A stretch of 64,000 nucleotides of DNA, from positions 8,308,001 to 8,372,000 of the forward strand of contig NC_090128.1 of assembly GCF_040581485.1 (NCBI RefSeq). The letters run 5' to 3'. Every line of letters begins with the position of its first letter. The stretch's first letter is position 1. The position numbers were made by a program, and so were the translations under genes. The notes beneath the pieces were generated by a model. It was not told the origin of the DNA. It ran no database searches and saw nothing but the letters and a program-made list of their open reading frames with translations. Positions 12,401 through 23,186 of this stretch are shown here, piece by piece. This DNA comes from Linepithema humile (Eukaryota > Arthropoda > Insecta > Hymenoptera > Formicidae).

Positions 12401-12860
12401 GAAACAAAAAAAGTCAGAATAGACATATGTACAAAACATATATCAATGATATGCATTCTGATTATTCCAAAAGCTGGTTTTATGGAGAAGAATTGACTAA
12501 TCTTTATTATAAATCTAACTTGAACGACACAATTTATATATTATGAAAGATAGTATGTTCTTGGATATATTCGAAAATATATGAAACGGGAATATGAAAC
12601 ATAAATAAAGAGGCTGAATAAAGATGGATGACAATGTTCGGTACGATTTATACTTTTCGGTTTCTCCGGCTAAACTTGCGGTTAATAACAAAGATGTGAT
12701 ATCACGCGCGCGGAGTAGTTTTGAGCTCTGAAACGCGCGTTCCGGAGTTAATATTGCAAAAGGCGGAAAGCCGCGGCGTAATAAGACGCTAGTCTGCACT
12801 GGCTGCCCGGAGCGCCGTGTTGGCGAATTCATAATATCCCCGGTATAATGACATTCCTGC
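9440..12860. other. Non-coding mosaic sequence, no gene recognised
   Basis: The stretch includes a short ACG tandem (10575-10590) and large AT-rich islands at about 10270-10500, 10980-11480 and 12120-12640. A frame of 140 codons at 11669-12091 and its antisense counterpart are CpG-driven and match nothing I recognise. I looked for terminal inverted repeats around the 11 kb island and saw none. Confidence 0.6.
10575..10590. repeat. Short (ACG)n tandem
   Basis: About five ACG units are followed by ACTCGGCG. This is a minor trinucleotide repeat. Confidence 0.85.
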
Positions 12861-12862
12861 GG

Positions 12863-12939
12863 CACGTGGCGACCCGGGGCATTCATGCCCACCTATAACA
12901 CACGTATAACCTGCCGCGATCTCGCCGGGTAGTCACGTG
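12863..12939. promoter_or_regulatory. Pair of canonical CACGTG E-boxes
   Basis: Palindromic CACGTG hexamers lie at 12863-12868 (context GGCACGTGGC) and 12934-12939 (context GTCACGTGGC), with the same GTGGC right flank and 71 bp between starts. CACGTG is the core site of USF, Myc/Max, MITF and CLOCK/CYCLE-type bHLH factors. The pairing and shared flank are what make this notable. Regulatory activity is inference only. Confidence 0.25.
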
Positions 12940-13012
12940 GCCGGGATCTCATCAAACTTTCATCCTTCGCGCGAGAAGACACGGCACGCCCGCGGTGCGC
13001 GCCGTTCTCTCC

Positions 13013-13030
13013 CTCTCTCTCTCTCTCTCT
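13013..13030. repeat. (CT)9 microsatellite
   Basis: This short pure CT run lies in a pyrimidine-rich stretch starting near 13006. Confidence 0.9.
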
Positions 13031-13039
13031 TTCACCCTC

Positions 13040-15451
13040 GCTGCATCTCGCATTAATGCATCGCCACGGGATATCGCTGGCATATTGCTGTTACTCGTGC
13101 CGCTACATTCGGTCCACCGTCTGTCCCCTCCTGCATTCGCCTCTCTGCAGTGGCGTTTACATCGAGGGGCACGAGCTTTAAGATTTGCAACGAGAAAAGT
13201 AATTGTGTGTATTTTTTTTCTCTTTTTAATTGGGTTTTGAATATTTTTGCGAAACAATAGTTCAGATAGTTAATAATTACGACTAAAAATTCTATTCAAG
13301 ATTATGTCCCGTTTGCATCTTTAATTTTGACAATTTGTGAGATGGAGACGCCTGTGCAATATGTGATCCCTCTCTCGTCGCGCGAGCAGCAGCATCAAAT
13401 GGGCCCCCCTAAAAGCGAACGCGCGTTGCACAATATCGCGTTTTCGTCGTCGTCGTGGGGGGGCGGCCGGTTATTAAAATCGCGGCCAGGATTACGAGAT
13501 CGGGGGCGACATTAAGGACATTAATCACGCGCGTGTAAACGGCCCCCCCTCTCGAGGACGCGTTTCCGCTCGAAATTGGGGCTCGGACGAGCAGTCCCGG
13601 CTAACTCGCGGCTAATTTCTCTCGGTTAGGGGTCGGCCGAGGCGGCTACCAGCCAGGGGTTGGAATAAGCGGCCCCTTTCTCACACGCGACTTAATGATC
13701 TCTCGGAGAAATCACTGTCAGTTTGTTGATAAACTTCGAGAAATTAACAGCGCTCTGCTTTTCGCGCTCCTACATTTTGACACAAATGTGTGAAAAAGTA
13801 TTTCGACGATTCACGAGCGATTAATCGTACGTGAATAATAAATGATGATTCGATGCGGTTCAGCGAAAAGCATCAGGCGGGAATTAATGTTTATCTAATA
13901 ACAAAGTTTCTTCCAGACACGGTGGAAGCCATTAAAGTTGCATTCTCATTAAGGAAACGTTACGGAATGTAACTACGTTATGGAAAACCTATTTCAGTAT
14001 CCATCCGACAATTTGCATAATTCCGCTCGGCTCTGATTTACTCTCCAGATTGAAACTGTGTTACGTTTAAGGCAATAAAAATCGATGTTGACACGTATGA
14101 ACAACCATGATTCATACACACCATTTCAATCCTTGTACCAACGAATATATTTCACGTTCATAGAATGATAATTAAAATTTCAATTTCTCTCTATTACCAC
14201 AATTATTTTATATTAATAGCAATAGTTGCTATTCTATACACGTTACAAGTTGACATATAAACATTGCATCGCCGGCATTGCGCAGCGTTACGCAAAAGAG
14301 TCATTAATCATTTAGATAAATCATTTATATAATTATATTGTTGCCGACGTCACGTAAAAAACTTGAAAAGATTAATGAACATTTCGGTAGTGCAACTCAC
14401 TGCATAAAATTACGGCAAAATTTATTGAAAAAAAAAAGAAGGAAAAAACAATTCTGTTGATTTTCACTCCAAGGCCTTTACAAAGTAATTTGTTACACTG
14501 TGCGACACTATGGATAAAATTTTTTATTCCAATATTTTATTATTATATTTGTTTTATATATTATCTTATGACATAATTATTTTTCTAATTTTTCATCTGT
14601 ATAAAGTGGCTTCGTATATACGTATATTATTTATTTACTTTACATAGATCTACGATCATTTTGTGGTAAGAGCATACCTTCATTTTCATCTTGCTCCACG
14701 AATTCCTATCATAAGCCGATTTAATGGCAATGTATTCCCGTACCTCGCTCATTCGGATACACGCGGAGAAGCACAGCACATGCAGGCGTCTTTAGCGTCG
14801 GGCAAACTTTTTACATGACATCTGGCGAACGCCGCTGCACGGCGGAGAATCGTAGGCGGCAGCAGTGGTAGTTGCTCCAGCTCCGCACCGAGAGTCGTAA
14901 CGCGACATCTGTTTGGAATGAGCGAGCGATAGGGTTGAGAGTAAGCGAAGACGCGAAGCGAGGGAAAAGGGGTGTGTGGAAATGCAAAGGGAGAAACGCT
15001 AGAGACGAGGGCGGGGGGGGGGGTGGTTTTTCGGGCGCCGGCACGAGGCGCGCTGCCTGAGTGCAAGAACACGAAGAGAGAACCGCCGACATCGCATTAT
15101 CCAGTCTGAAAGACATTATACTCTGGCGTTGCGCGAGCACGATTGTGCACACTCTAACTGGCTCGAGTGGTTTCGACTGGCGAGGTACACTTGCAGCAGG
15201 CGTATTTGTACAGTTAACGCGATTGTACAAAAAAAGAAAAAAAGAACGGTGATTGCTTATTTCAACACTTTTGAAATAAAATTGAGGATGAGAAGCTTGC
15301 ATTTATTTGTATATATAATGCACTGTAATATTTAAAAATTTAAAAAATTTATAATTAAAATTAAAAACAAAAAAATTGCATGCAATATTTGTGATAAAAA
15401 ATATTTTCAAGGCAAAAAAATTAGCAGCGCGGAATTAATTGTACGAATGTG
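13040..15451. other. Non-coding mosaic sequence, no gene recognised
   Basis: The GC-rich part (13330-13690) includes a short CGT repeat near 13445-13456. An AT-rich island occupies about 14090-14660 and a CpG-rich stretch 14750-15230. A 163-codon minus-strand frame (14811-15302) crosses a polypyrimidine/proline stretch and overlaps a frame on the other strand. It is not recognisable. The G11 run at 15013-15023 lies here. Confidence 0.6.
15009..15035 (+). other. G-quadruplex-type motif around a G11 run
   Basis: GGG, a single C, an eleven-G run (15013-15023), TGG, a T-rich spacer and GGG give enough G-runs with short loops for a plus-strand quadruplex. The long homopolymer may also be length-polymorphic or a sequencing trouble spot. 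Confidence 0.4.
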
Positions 15452-16367
15452 CACTGAAAAAACAATTTTGTTGACATAACCAAAATTTGGTAGAATACGA
15501 ACCAAATAATTTGGTTGATATATGATCAACGAAATTTCATTGTTTCAATAAAAAAAATTTAATTTTTTTTATTTAGTTCCTACAACAAAAATGTTTTTTT
15601 GCCTTAATTAAAAATACGTTAATGACAATCATATTCGTGGTAGAGAATTTTATTCTTGTATTACAAAGTAATCAATCGATTGGCATTAATCGATTTTACC
15701 AAAAAAGTAACGTTGTAATTATTAATAGACTTACAAGTACATTTCAAAGTTTTCCATTTCGTTGTAGACGAAAGCATATAAATGTCTTGAAAAACTAAGT
15801 GTTTCTAAAACTTGTAAAACAAAAAACGGTTTTTTTGCTTTATTTAAGCAAATAAAATGAATAATACTAAAAATGGTACCCCCATTACATTTAAATTTAA
15901 TGCAAATTGTGGTTTAAATAAAATGCTTTGGATTTTAATCTATGAAACAGTTGTGTAAGTTTCTGGTAAGTATTCTTTGAACAAATCAAAATGAGGGTGA
16001 GAGTATGCAGAATCTGTAGAAACACTTGGTCCAAGTAACGTTTCATTAAGTTAATGAAATTTCATTAAGTAGTCTATAATACAATTTGAACAGATGTTTC
16101 AACGCAAGAATAAATGGCAAATCTTTTCTATAATATAATAATATGTAATACAATAGTTTTGTTAAAGATAACAATTTTTTTATTAAAGAAACTGAAGAAA
16201 CTAATAAAAAAAGCAAATAATTTGGTTGCGCTCATCTAAACGAATTTTTGAATTTTGTTCTCTCTCTAATAAATTTGGTTAGCATAAGTAAAACATTTTA
16301 TATCGTCAATCAAAACGTGTGTACCAAATATTTTGGTTGCGGCTAAAAAAGTAATGTTTTCACCGTG
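15452..16367. mobile_element. Non-autonomous DNA transposon with ~40-bp imperfect TIRs
   Basis: The left end begins CACTGAAAAAACAATTTT. The reverse complement of the right end begins CACGGTGAAAACATTACT. Both ends continue to an AACCAAAAT(A)TTTGGT block about 30 bases in, so the arms align over roughly 40 bases with gaps and substitutions. Subterminal copies of the self-complementary motif CCAAATAATTTGG, or parts of it, recur near 15500-15514, 16214-16228, 16270-16280 and 16323-16339. Subterminal repeats of this kind are often transposase-binding sites. The interior is AT-rich with no transposase frame, so it would depend on a partner element. A near-perfect 19-base hairpin (16041-16059) and the 13-base palindrome ACTTGGTCCAAGT (16024-16036) lie inside. 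I found no clear target-site duplication, so the exact ends and superfamily are uncertain. CACTG-like ends occur in CMC-type elements among others. Confidence 0.6.
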
Positions 16368-17186
16368 AGCGATTTGTGACAAACTCCGATTAAAAGCTTG
16401 GATTTATATCTTCCTCTTAATCTCTGAGATCGCCTGCAAATACTTCTGCTTCAATCCAACTGTGCGTGGGAATCGATTCAAATGCGCGAGATAATTTAAT
16501 TACGAATACGGCAGGATTGCGTCGAAGGAAACGACACGGAAGATTTGCCTTTTCGCGGAATCGTGATTTCGGAATGGTAATCGCGCGCTCCTACCTAATA
16601 GCGAAAATGGCGATTCGACTAATCCGAGCGAATGACGGAAAGAGAGATAGCGGAAATCGGGAAGGTCCCGGGGTGTGCGATAGATGAGCAGGAAGCGGCG
16701 GCAGGATGTGGAGGACCCGAAGGACGAGTCGCCAACTGTCGCGGTGTCTCGTCGGATAATCGCGAGGCTAAACTTTCTCCATAAATCACGAAACGGTCCG
16801 TGGATATGCTATTGCTTCGGAAACGGATGGAAGAAGATGAAGAGAGGTCGGGATGGGGGGGGAGGGGGTTGCGACTGGCAGGACTCGAAGTTGAGCGCGG
16901 ATCGCTGGGAGTATAATGGATATTAATGTCGCTGCTATGCTGATTCTGTCCGTGCATCACGCGTATACGGGAAATCCGAAGAAAGGTATAATCGGCTTAC
17001 TCGTATATCCGCGCCAGATGCTGAAGATGCATCTCTCAAATACATTTGCAGTATAAACAGTCGCGCGAATATAGACCTGAGATTCGAAGACCGAAGGAAC
17101 AGTCGCGAAAGTTTTTTAATGAGAAAGAGACAAATAAAATTGATACTCCGGACTGACGTTGATTGTTTCCGTTTCGATGTATTCGA
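16368..17186. other. Non-coding CpG-rich sequence
   Basis: No recognisable gene is present. A G-tract motif lies at 16850-16868 (G3, G8 and G5 runs). Frames of up to about 110 codons overlap on opposite strands. Confidence 0.55.
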
Positions 17187-17188
17187 AT

Positions 17189-17190
17189 GT

Positions 17191-17232
<42 letters not shown>
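17189..17232. repeat. (GT)n microsatellite
   Basis: This GT dinucleotide tract of about 44 bases has one AT interruption near 17195. It produces the Thr-His repeat seen in the overlapping minus-strand frame. It is the only sizeable GT tract in the window. Confidence 0.96.
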
Positions 17233-17233
<1 letters not shown>

Positions 17234-18959
17234 AAGCGCTAGAACACACGTAGCCAATATAATTCGATATGATCGAGAAGCTGGAATGGCGCGGCGTACG
17301 TGACGCGCTAAGCCCTCTCGTTTATTTTCTTGCTCTGCTGGACGGCTTGCGAGATATCGAACTGCGGGATCTGCCGATGAACAACGAGATACTGTCGTGC
17401 GCAGAGAATAGCGACACATCCGAAAATGCACGGGGAGGGGGGAGGGGGGAGGAAATAAGAGCGCGGCGCTCGAGCCAAGGGCTGTTCTTGTCGTGGAAAC
17501 GCAGCCACCTTCGCGACGTTCGAGGGGGTGGTTTGCTCCCGCAGGCTGTATCATATATAGACATTTCGCTATTTTTGTCGAGGAGCCCGATGGGCGTGTC
17601 CGCGCTCTCGCCGCTCCTTTTTCGATAGCTCGCGAGAGCGCGTCACAAGTTGTACGTGTCGTTGTTGCACCGCAAAAATCATCTCGGCCGCCGTTTCCCT
17701 CGGATGACGATGAGAAAGACGACAACGACAACGGTGACAACATCTTCGGCAACGAGAACTCTCCTTCGGACGTTTATCTGATTCGATGCGACGTCGTTTA
17801 CGCCGCCGCGACATCGCGTATATATAATGCATAGCAAATGCATTGAACCGAAGACGACGAGTATTGCTGTAGCGAGGTGAGAGAGCATTGTGATGCTGTA
17901 GGTATCGGGTTTGATATCAACTTAGATAACGGACGGGAAAATACATGTGCGTCATATCCGGCGAATATTCCGACGAATCGCATACTAGATATTTAATATC
18001 AACTTCTGTCACGTTTTTCAATTTTTTTACTTTATTGTAAAGAAGGATACGCGACACTTGTAAAGAGATGAAGCGATACGTGGAAGATCCCGGAAAGTTT
18101 GCAGATCAAACGTCCGAAATTAAAGAATTGGAATTCAAAATTAATTAAGTGTCGGCTGCGAGTTGAAAATTCGGGTGTCCGAAATATTAAAAGTGCGAAA
18201 ATCAAGAATCAAAATGTGAAATTCAGACGTAAGATTTGAGATGTTGAAGCTTCCAGGTTCGATAATTCTTTTAAAGCCACGAGAATCCAACGAGTTCGAC
18301 AATTTCGCGACCTGACGATCTTAGAATTCACGAAATCGACGTATTCAGGATTCGAGCATATAAAGCGCAGACATCGAAAATCTCATGAATGCACATACGC
18401 AGCGCTTCGAGGTGAATTTTTTACCGAAATGTTCGATGGCGTGGAGCATGAAGGAAGGGTCTTGTCAGCGAATAATGTTACAGTTTTGCGTTTGGCCGAG
18501 GATTTCGCTGCGGGAGATCACAGGAGCGCGTTAGATATGTGGAATTGTGGGTAGTTTACCCGGTTTCTGACTTTCCCGCTCTCCCTCTCTCTCTCTTTCT
18601 TTTTCTTCTTACCTTCACAATCAGTCAGCCTTTTCTCCTTACCTCTCTCGGATGCTCATGGATCGAGTTAGGAGAATGGGCGATCGTGACAATCGTATCG
18701 CCCGCACTTTCGTTCGCCCTCCGGGTTAACGTCCACCTTCTATTTTCCGCGAAGCGAATTAGGTACGAATAGCGATTCCAGCCACCTTCAAACCCTTTCC
18801 GCAAATGCTCTTGGCGTGGCTCAACTTTGTCCCCGGCACTAAGCTCGTTCGGGTAATTTTATCGTCCGTCTGCCAGCCAGCTGGCCGGCTTCTGCTCTTT
18901 CGTGACAACTAATTTATTTGGTCGCGGGAGCGACCGAGAGAGTGAAAGAAAAGAAAAGA

Positions 18960-18960
<1 letters not shown>
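17233..18960. other. Non-coding sequence with polypurine and quasi-periodic stretches
   Basis: A polypurine G-tract lies at 17432-17452 (G4, G6, G6, G2 separated by single A). From about 18110 to 18350 short GAAAT/GAATTC-like motifs recur, and GTCCGAAAT followed by an A-rich tail occurs twice about 65 bp apart. A 238-codon minus-strand frame (17036-17752) contains the translated GT repeat and is not a recognisable protein. Confidence 0.5.

Positions 18961-18963
<3 letters not shown>

Positions 18964-19027
<64 letters not shown>
18964..19027. repeat. (GA)32 microsatellite
   Basis: This pure GA run of 64 bases is the longest perfect dinucleotide repeat in the window. It is flanked by imperfect purine sequence upstream (about 18936-18963). 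It is oriented opposite to the (CT)n at 20509-20555. Confidence 0.98.
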
Positions 19028-19032
<5 letters not shown>

Positions 19033-19216
19033 GTGAGATTGAGACGAAGAGGTAAAACGCAAAGGGTTGCCGCGGGAAATCGATACAGCGCTCTTCCAGA
19101 TTTTATCCCCTTTCTCCGCGTTCTTGTTCTGCCCTCTTTCATCCTCTTCCATGTTCTTTCTGTCTCTCTTTTTTTCTTTCGCTCTCCTTCTCTCCTTCTC
19201 TCGTTCCGCCTCAATC

Positions 19217-19337
19217 GGCGTGGAGAAAAGTTTCCGTGCAGACGCTTAGTTACAGCGGCTTCCGCGGATAATCCTTCCGCCAATTTCGCGAAATTATGTT
19301 CCACAGCCTTAGCTAAGGTTTCAATAAGGCGAAGGCG
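19217..19337. repeat. Diverged direct duplication, copy A
   Basis: This segment aligns with 19599-19733, starting in a GA-rich lead and running through a core of about 67 bases. Shared landmarks in order are GATAATCC/AATAATCC, GCCAATT, AAATTATG, a 16-base palindrome and TTCAATA. In this copy the palindrome AGCCTTAGCTAAGGTT lies at 19305-19320 and pairs completely if one G-T pair is allowed. The segment is open in one plus-strand frame, but the two copies are in different frames, so the conserved unit appears to be DNA or RNA rather than protein. Confidence 0.6.
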
Positions 19338-19419
19338 TGGGCTGCGCGTGGTCCGCGAACAGCGAAGTTAAGTAACACAATCCGCTCCCTAACTAGATAT
19401 AATTCTTGCGAGTAATTCG

Positions 19420-19470
19420 TGGGAATTCCGCGATTGCCCGTAGGAGCCGTTACTCGCGGAAGAATTCCCA
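19420..19470. repeat. Imperfect hairpin between the two duplicate copies
   Basis: The left arm TGGGAATTCCGCGA (19420-19433) pairs with the right arm 19454-19470 (TCGCGGAAGAATTCCCA), with a three-base bulge in the right arm and a 20-base loop. It lies between duplicate copies A and B. Function is unknown. Confidence 0.6.
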
Positions 19471-19598
19471 TTTGACGAAAAATATCGTCTCCGCTCTCTC
19501 GACTATATTTCATCTTCGTGCACGTTGGATTTGTTGCTTCATATTGCTAGCGCGGGAACGTCCGCCGGCACCAGAATTCTTTTTCAGATCAATTAGTT

Positions 19599-19733
19599 TC
19601 GCGCCGAGGAAAATGGGAAACCTTCTACGCGGACTTCCGATAACTGAATTCGGACTTTCGCGAATAATCCCCCTTGCCAATTGCGCAAAATTATGTCACT
19701 TAGTCTTAACTGAGACTTCAATAGGAAAATGCG
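19599..19733. repeat. Diverged direct duplication, copy B
   Basis: This is the partner of 19217-19337. Its palindrome AGTCTTAACTGAGACT (19702-19717) sits at the same aligned position as in copy A, between TTATGT and TTCAATA. Of the eight arm pairs, one has changed on both sides (C-G in A, T-A in B), one G-T pair is restored to G-C, one T-A has become T-G, and the innermost pair is lost. The structure is therefore mostly preserved despite sequence change. Confidence 0.6.
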
Positions 19734-19739
19734 ACATTG

Positions 19740-20504
19740 TGAAAGTTCCGCGTAGACAAAAGGCCATGGCGCAGTTGCGTCCATTGTTGAAAGTTGCTTA
19801 ACAGTCGAGTTCATATCGAGCGATAGAATTGCCTTAATCGGGCGTGCGATCGTAACTATAAATCCCTTTCAATCGTACGATTTGTGAGAATATTACAGAT
19901 TTTGGCAAGCATCGAGTCTTTGTGAATTATTCCCTTGTTTTTTGGACTCCGGATATAATCGGATTCCATCGGCTTAGTATTAATAAGCAACGCAATTAAT
20001 ATAAACATGGATTACATTGACATTGCATCATTGCGCAGTGTTATTGCCTGCAAATGAATGTGATTAATATCAAACATAAATCGAAGGCATTAACGCGGGG
20101 TGCAATTTTCGGATGAAACGATTGAGAAAATGGGTGATATTTTTGTCGAATAAATATTGAAAAAAATATAAGAATGAAACTTAAGTGAACAGCGGAACAA
20201 TTTAATTTATAATTTTGAATATATGATTATCATAAAATTATGATTCAAAAATAATAAAATAATTAATAAAAAAATTTGTCTAGTTTAGCTTTTCTGCTTC
20301 TATGCAGATGTTTCCAGAACAAAACCAGATTGGTAAAATATCACACTTGCGATAGTTAAGATAAAACAAAAAGAAACAACGTCACGAAAATTCTGGCACA
20401 GGACGATTTGCCTCGCACAAAAACCGTCGAATCAAGTTCGTTGTCGTATCCGTTCGTCGCGAGTTCGCATGCACGCTTGAATCGGCAATCAGACGATGAT
20501 GCAG

Positions 20505-20508
<4 letters not shown>
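19740..20508. other. Non-coding sequence, AT-rich in part
   Basis: The stretch from about 20150 to 20340 is strongly AT-rich. No open frame of note and no RNA gene or transposon end were recognised. Confidence 0.55.

Positions 20509-20555
<47 letters not shown>
20509..20555. repeat. (CT)n microsatellite, 47 bases
   Basis: This pure CT run is followed by a GGGGG. It forms an inverted pair with the (GA)32 at 18964-19027. Confidence 0.97.
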
Positions 20556-20557
<2 letters not shown>

Positions 20558-20559
20558 GG

Positions 20560-22370
20560 GATTGAAAAGTACCGCGGGAGAACTGCTTTCAGAAAGTCGC
20601 GCGGGGAAGACGCGCGCTAGAGATGAGATATCAAAATTGTTTTAAAGTCCCGATCGAGTTGACGAGCCTTTACCGCGAGGGTCTCGAGAGGCGGATTGAG
20701 AAGTCCTATCGAGGGCGACGGCGTAAGTTCCTCCTCTTACGACCCCGCGAGACAGGAGATCCCGAGGACTTCCGCTGACGAAATAGGGTGTATACCCTCG
20801 AGCGACTTTCGCCTGTTTCGCCGCTCGGCAATCCTCTCATTTACGGAAGTTACCGCGAATTTTGCGTCCTCTCACGTCTCTCAGGAGAGATGATGTCTTT
20901 CTTTGCTGCGCTGTAAACGTTACTTGTCAGAAATGTTGACGAGAAGGGACACTGTTCCGATTCGTCTTTGAGCATTAAATTTCGCGCAAAGAGGAAAGAG
21001 CAGAGCGCGCGCTTATAATTAAATCTCTCATATTATATATTTTTGAAAGGTTTATTACGCTAGACTGTTTTATTTAAAAATTTAGGTGGTTTTTATTTAA
21101 ACAATTAAAATATTTTTATAACTTTTATAAGAATAATTGTGATAAAAATATTTAAATTATTTAAATATCGTTTAAATAAAAATATACCGTACATAAAACA
21201 TTTTTGCTAATTCTCTCTGAAACTCTATTTTTCGATCATTTATTTCTTCTCTCGCATTGATATGCATTCTTGTCGCGTTGCCGCGTCGATGTAAATTACA
21301 GATTTGGTGAGCGTGAAAGGACCGCACGTATATCTACCTTATTCATGGTGAAGGGCGTTTGCTTGCCGTCGTGGCCGTGCATTGCCCGTGCATTGTGGAC
21401 TTTCACACGTGTCGTCATTACGAATGCCGGGAGTAAAAGTTTGGAGTCGCGTAACGTGGGCGTAGTGCCAGGCCGGGACTTTATGTTTATGGCGTGGTTG
21501 CTACACTTCTAATTGCGAGCCACCTCGCCACCAAAACCGCCGATAGGGCCTGAGCGTACCGCCGGGAGACCCTACTACCTCGTTTCCGGGCCCGTAAAAT
21601 GTGCTTTCTATGCAAACGCGGTACTAAAGGCGCGCCTTGCTGCTTTCCTCGTTTATCCGGCCGAAGCGGATTTTAACTCGTGTACGTTTGAAGTATCTGC
21701 GGAAAATGGACGATGAAAATTGGGTCGAATATTGACTCGATCTAAAACGCTCGCCCCGATCTTCCGATATTATTTTAGGTTCGTTTGCAAGAGTTATAAA
21801 TGCATACTTGTAGTCGTCGACTTGCAATTTGCTAAAAATAAGGGAGGTAAAATCTGCCAAAGTTGCTCCACGTTTCTCTCATTTCTGAAAGATTTCGTCG
21901 AGATACTAGAATAATGCAACGAAAAATGTCAACGTGCAGCGAGAGCGTTCCGTTTTCAACATTTTCCAGAACAGCGACGGCCTTTTCGAGCAAAACGCCT
22001 CTTCTCGACTCTCGTCGCTCGCGTAAAACCATTTTCAGGTCAGCATCCGCGTTCGATCTCGCGCATCTCGAGAGGGCGAAGGGCAGCGGTCGAGGAAAGG
22101 AACATCGGCCGGGCCGTGCGAGCAGTCATCGAGAGAGGGTGAAAAAGTTGAGAAAGCAACCGTGAGGCCGTGAGAGAGGGGCCGATGGACGGGCAGCAGT
22201 TTGCGCGGGGGATGCTCGACGAATTCGTAGGAACCTTTTAGTCCCGGCGGGACCGCGCCAGAACAGATTATCCGTCCATTATTTCAGGGTAGCGTTCGAG
22301 GGGGGATGGAGAGTAGCAAGACAAGGCCGGCGCGGGAGGGCGCGGGGGGATCTACAAAAGCGAACGGGAG
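20560..22370. other. Non-coding sequence, no gene recognised
   Basis: An AT-rich island occupies about 21020-21230. The rest is CpG-rich with frames of at most about 100 codons on both strands. The sequence becomes progressively GC-rich and purine-rich towards 22300. Confidence 0.55.
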
Positions 22371-22751
22371 CGGTGGTTGGTTTGATGGAAAGTGCGCGTG
22401 GTGCGCGAGGGGGCGAACGACCCTCTTCGCAAACCAAAGGACTATCCGATAGGAATCCCCTTGTGACGATCGCTGCGAGTGACGTGAGCGAGCGTACGCG
22501 ATCTCGCGCGAGTTTTCGCGCGGAGCGTCATCGTCATTTTTCTGAAGCGACAAAAGAGAGAGAGGGCGCAATTAATAGTGTCGGTCCGGCAAGTCGTTTC
22601 GAAACTCGCGACTGCGCGCACAGGCGCTCCCTCTTCGTCCTCTCTCGTTCCCTCTCGTCCTCTTCCTCTTTCGCGCACCTCCATCCCCCCGGACCTCCGC
22701 CACCCTCTCGTAGCGGCGGGGGTGGCTCTCGTTGCCGCGGTCCCGCGCCTC

Positions 22752-23105
22752 TCAGTCGCGCCGAGAGCCCGCTTCGCTGCGGGGTGACCTCTCTCCTCTA
22801 CCTCGGCGAAGGTGTCTCCTCCGCGCCGGGTCGTCTCCTCTCAGAGTCCTCCGTCGGGTGCTCGCGCGAGCGGACGGCTGTTCGTGCTGCAAATTCGACG
22901 TCCGCGCAAGGATCGAGTAACATCGACGACGACGACGACGACGACGCTCGAACGACGAGAGACGCACTCGTGTTCCGGCAATATATTGTCTGGACGATCC
23001 TCTTCGGATTTCGCGTCGCTCTTTGAGCTTCACTGGAGATCTGCGGAATCCTGCGAGCAGTGCCGAGAGACGTAACGAGAGCTTTGAGTCGATCTGCCGA
23101 GACAT
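22752..23105 (-). other. 117-codon arginine-rich frame below a candidate promoter
   Basis: The frame starts at an ATG (23105-23103) with A at -3, 86 nt downstream of the candidate minus-strand start at 23191. A 14-codon upstream frame (ATG at 23179-23177) precedes it. The predicted protein begins MSRQIDSKLSLRL and is very rich in arginine and serine. A run of eight Arg comes from the (CGA)7 repeat. It matches no family I know, and a plus-strand frame of 217 codons overlaps it antisense. Chance in CpG-rich DNA is the leading alternative; its position relative to the promoter motifs is why it is listed. Confidence 0.15.
22924..22944. repeat. (CGA)7 microsatellite
   Basis: Seven perfect CGA units. 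They give an aspartate run in one plus-strand frame and an arginine run on the minus strand. Confidence 0.95.
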
Positions 23106-23186
23106 CTTCCGGAGTTGGAGTTTATTAATGTTGATTAAAGTTCACTCAATGAAGACGAACGGAATGCACGTTTGCACATTTACACG

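Noticed and set aside
15763..15785. Sequence resembling the insect miR-981 mature sequence (TTCGTTGTAGACGAAAG)
   Set aside because: The match is mainly the self-complementary TTCGT...ACGAA core. It has differences in the remembered sequence, lies inside the TIR element, and has no precursor hairpin that I can see.
22373..23026. 217-codon plus-strand open frame
   Set aside because: It lies in the most CpG-rich block where stops are rare, has Pro/Gly/Asp runs from simple sequence, and shows no domain. An antisense frame is also open.
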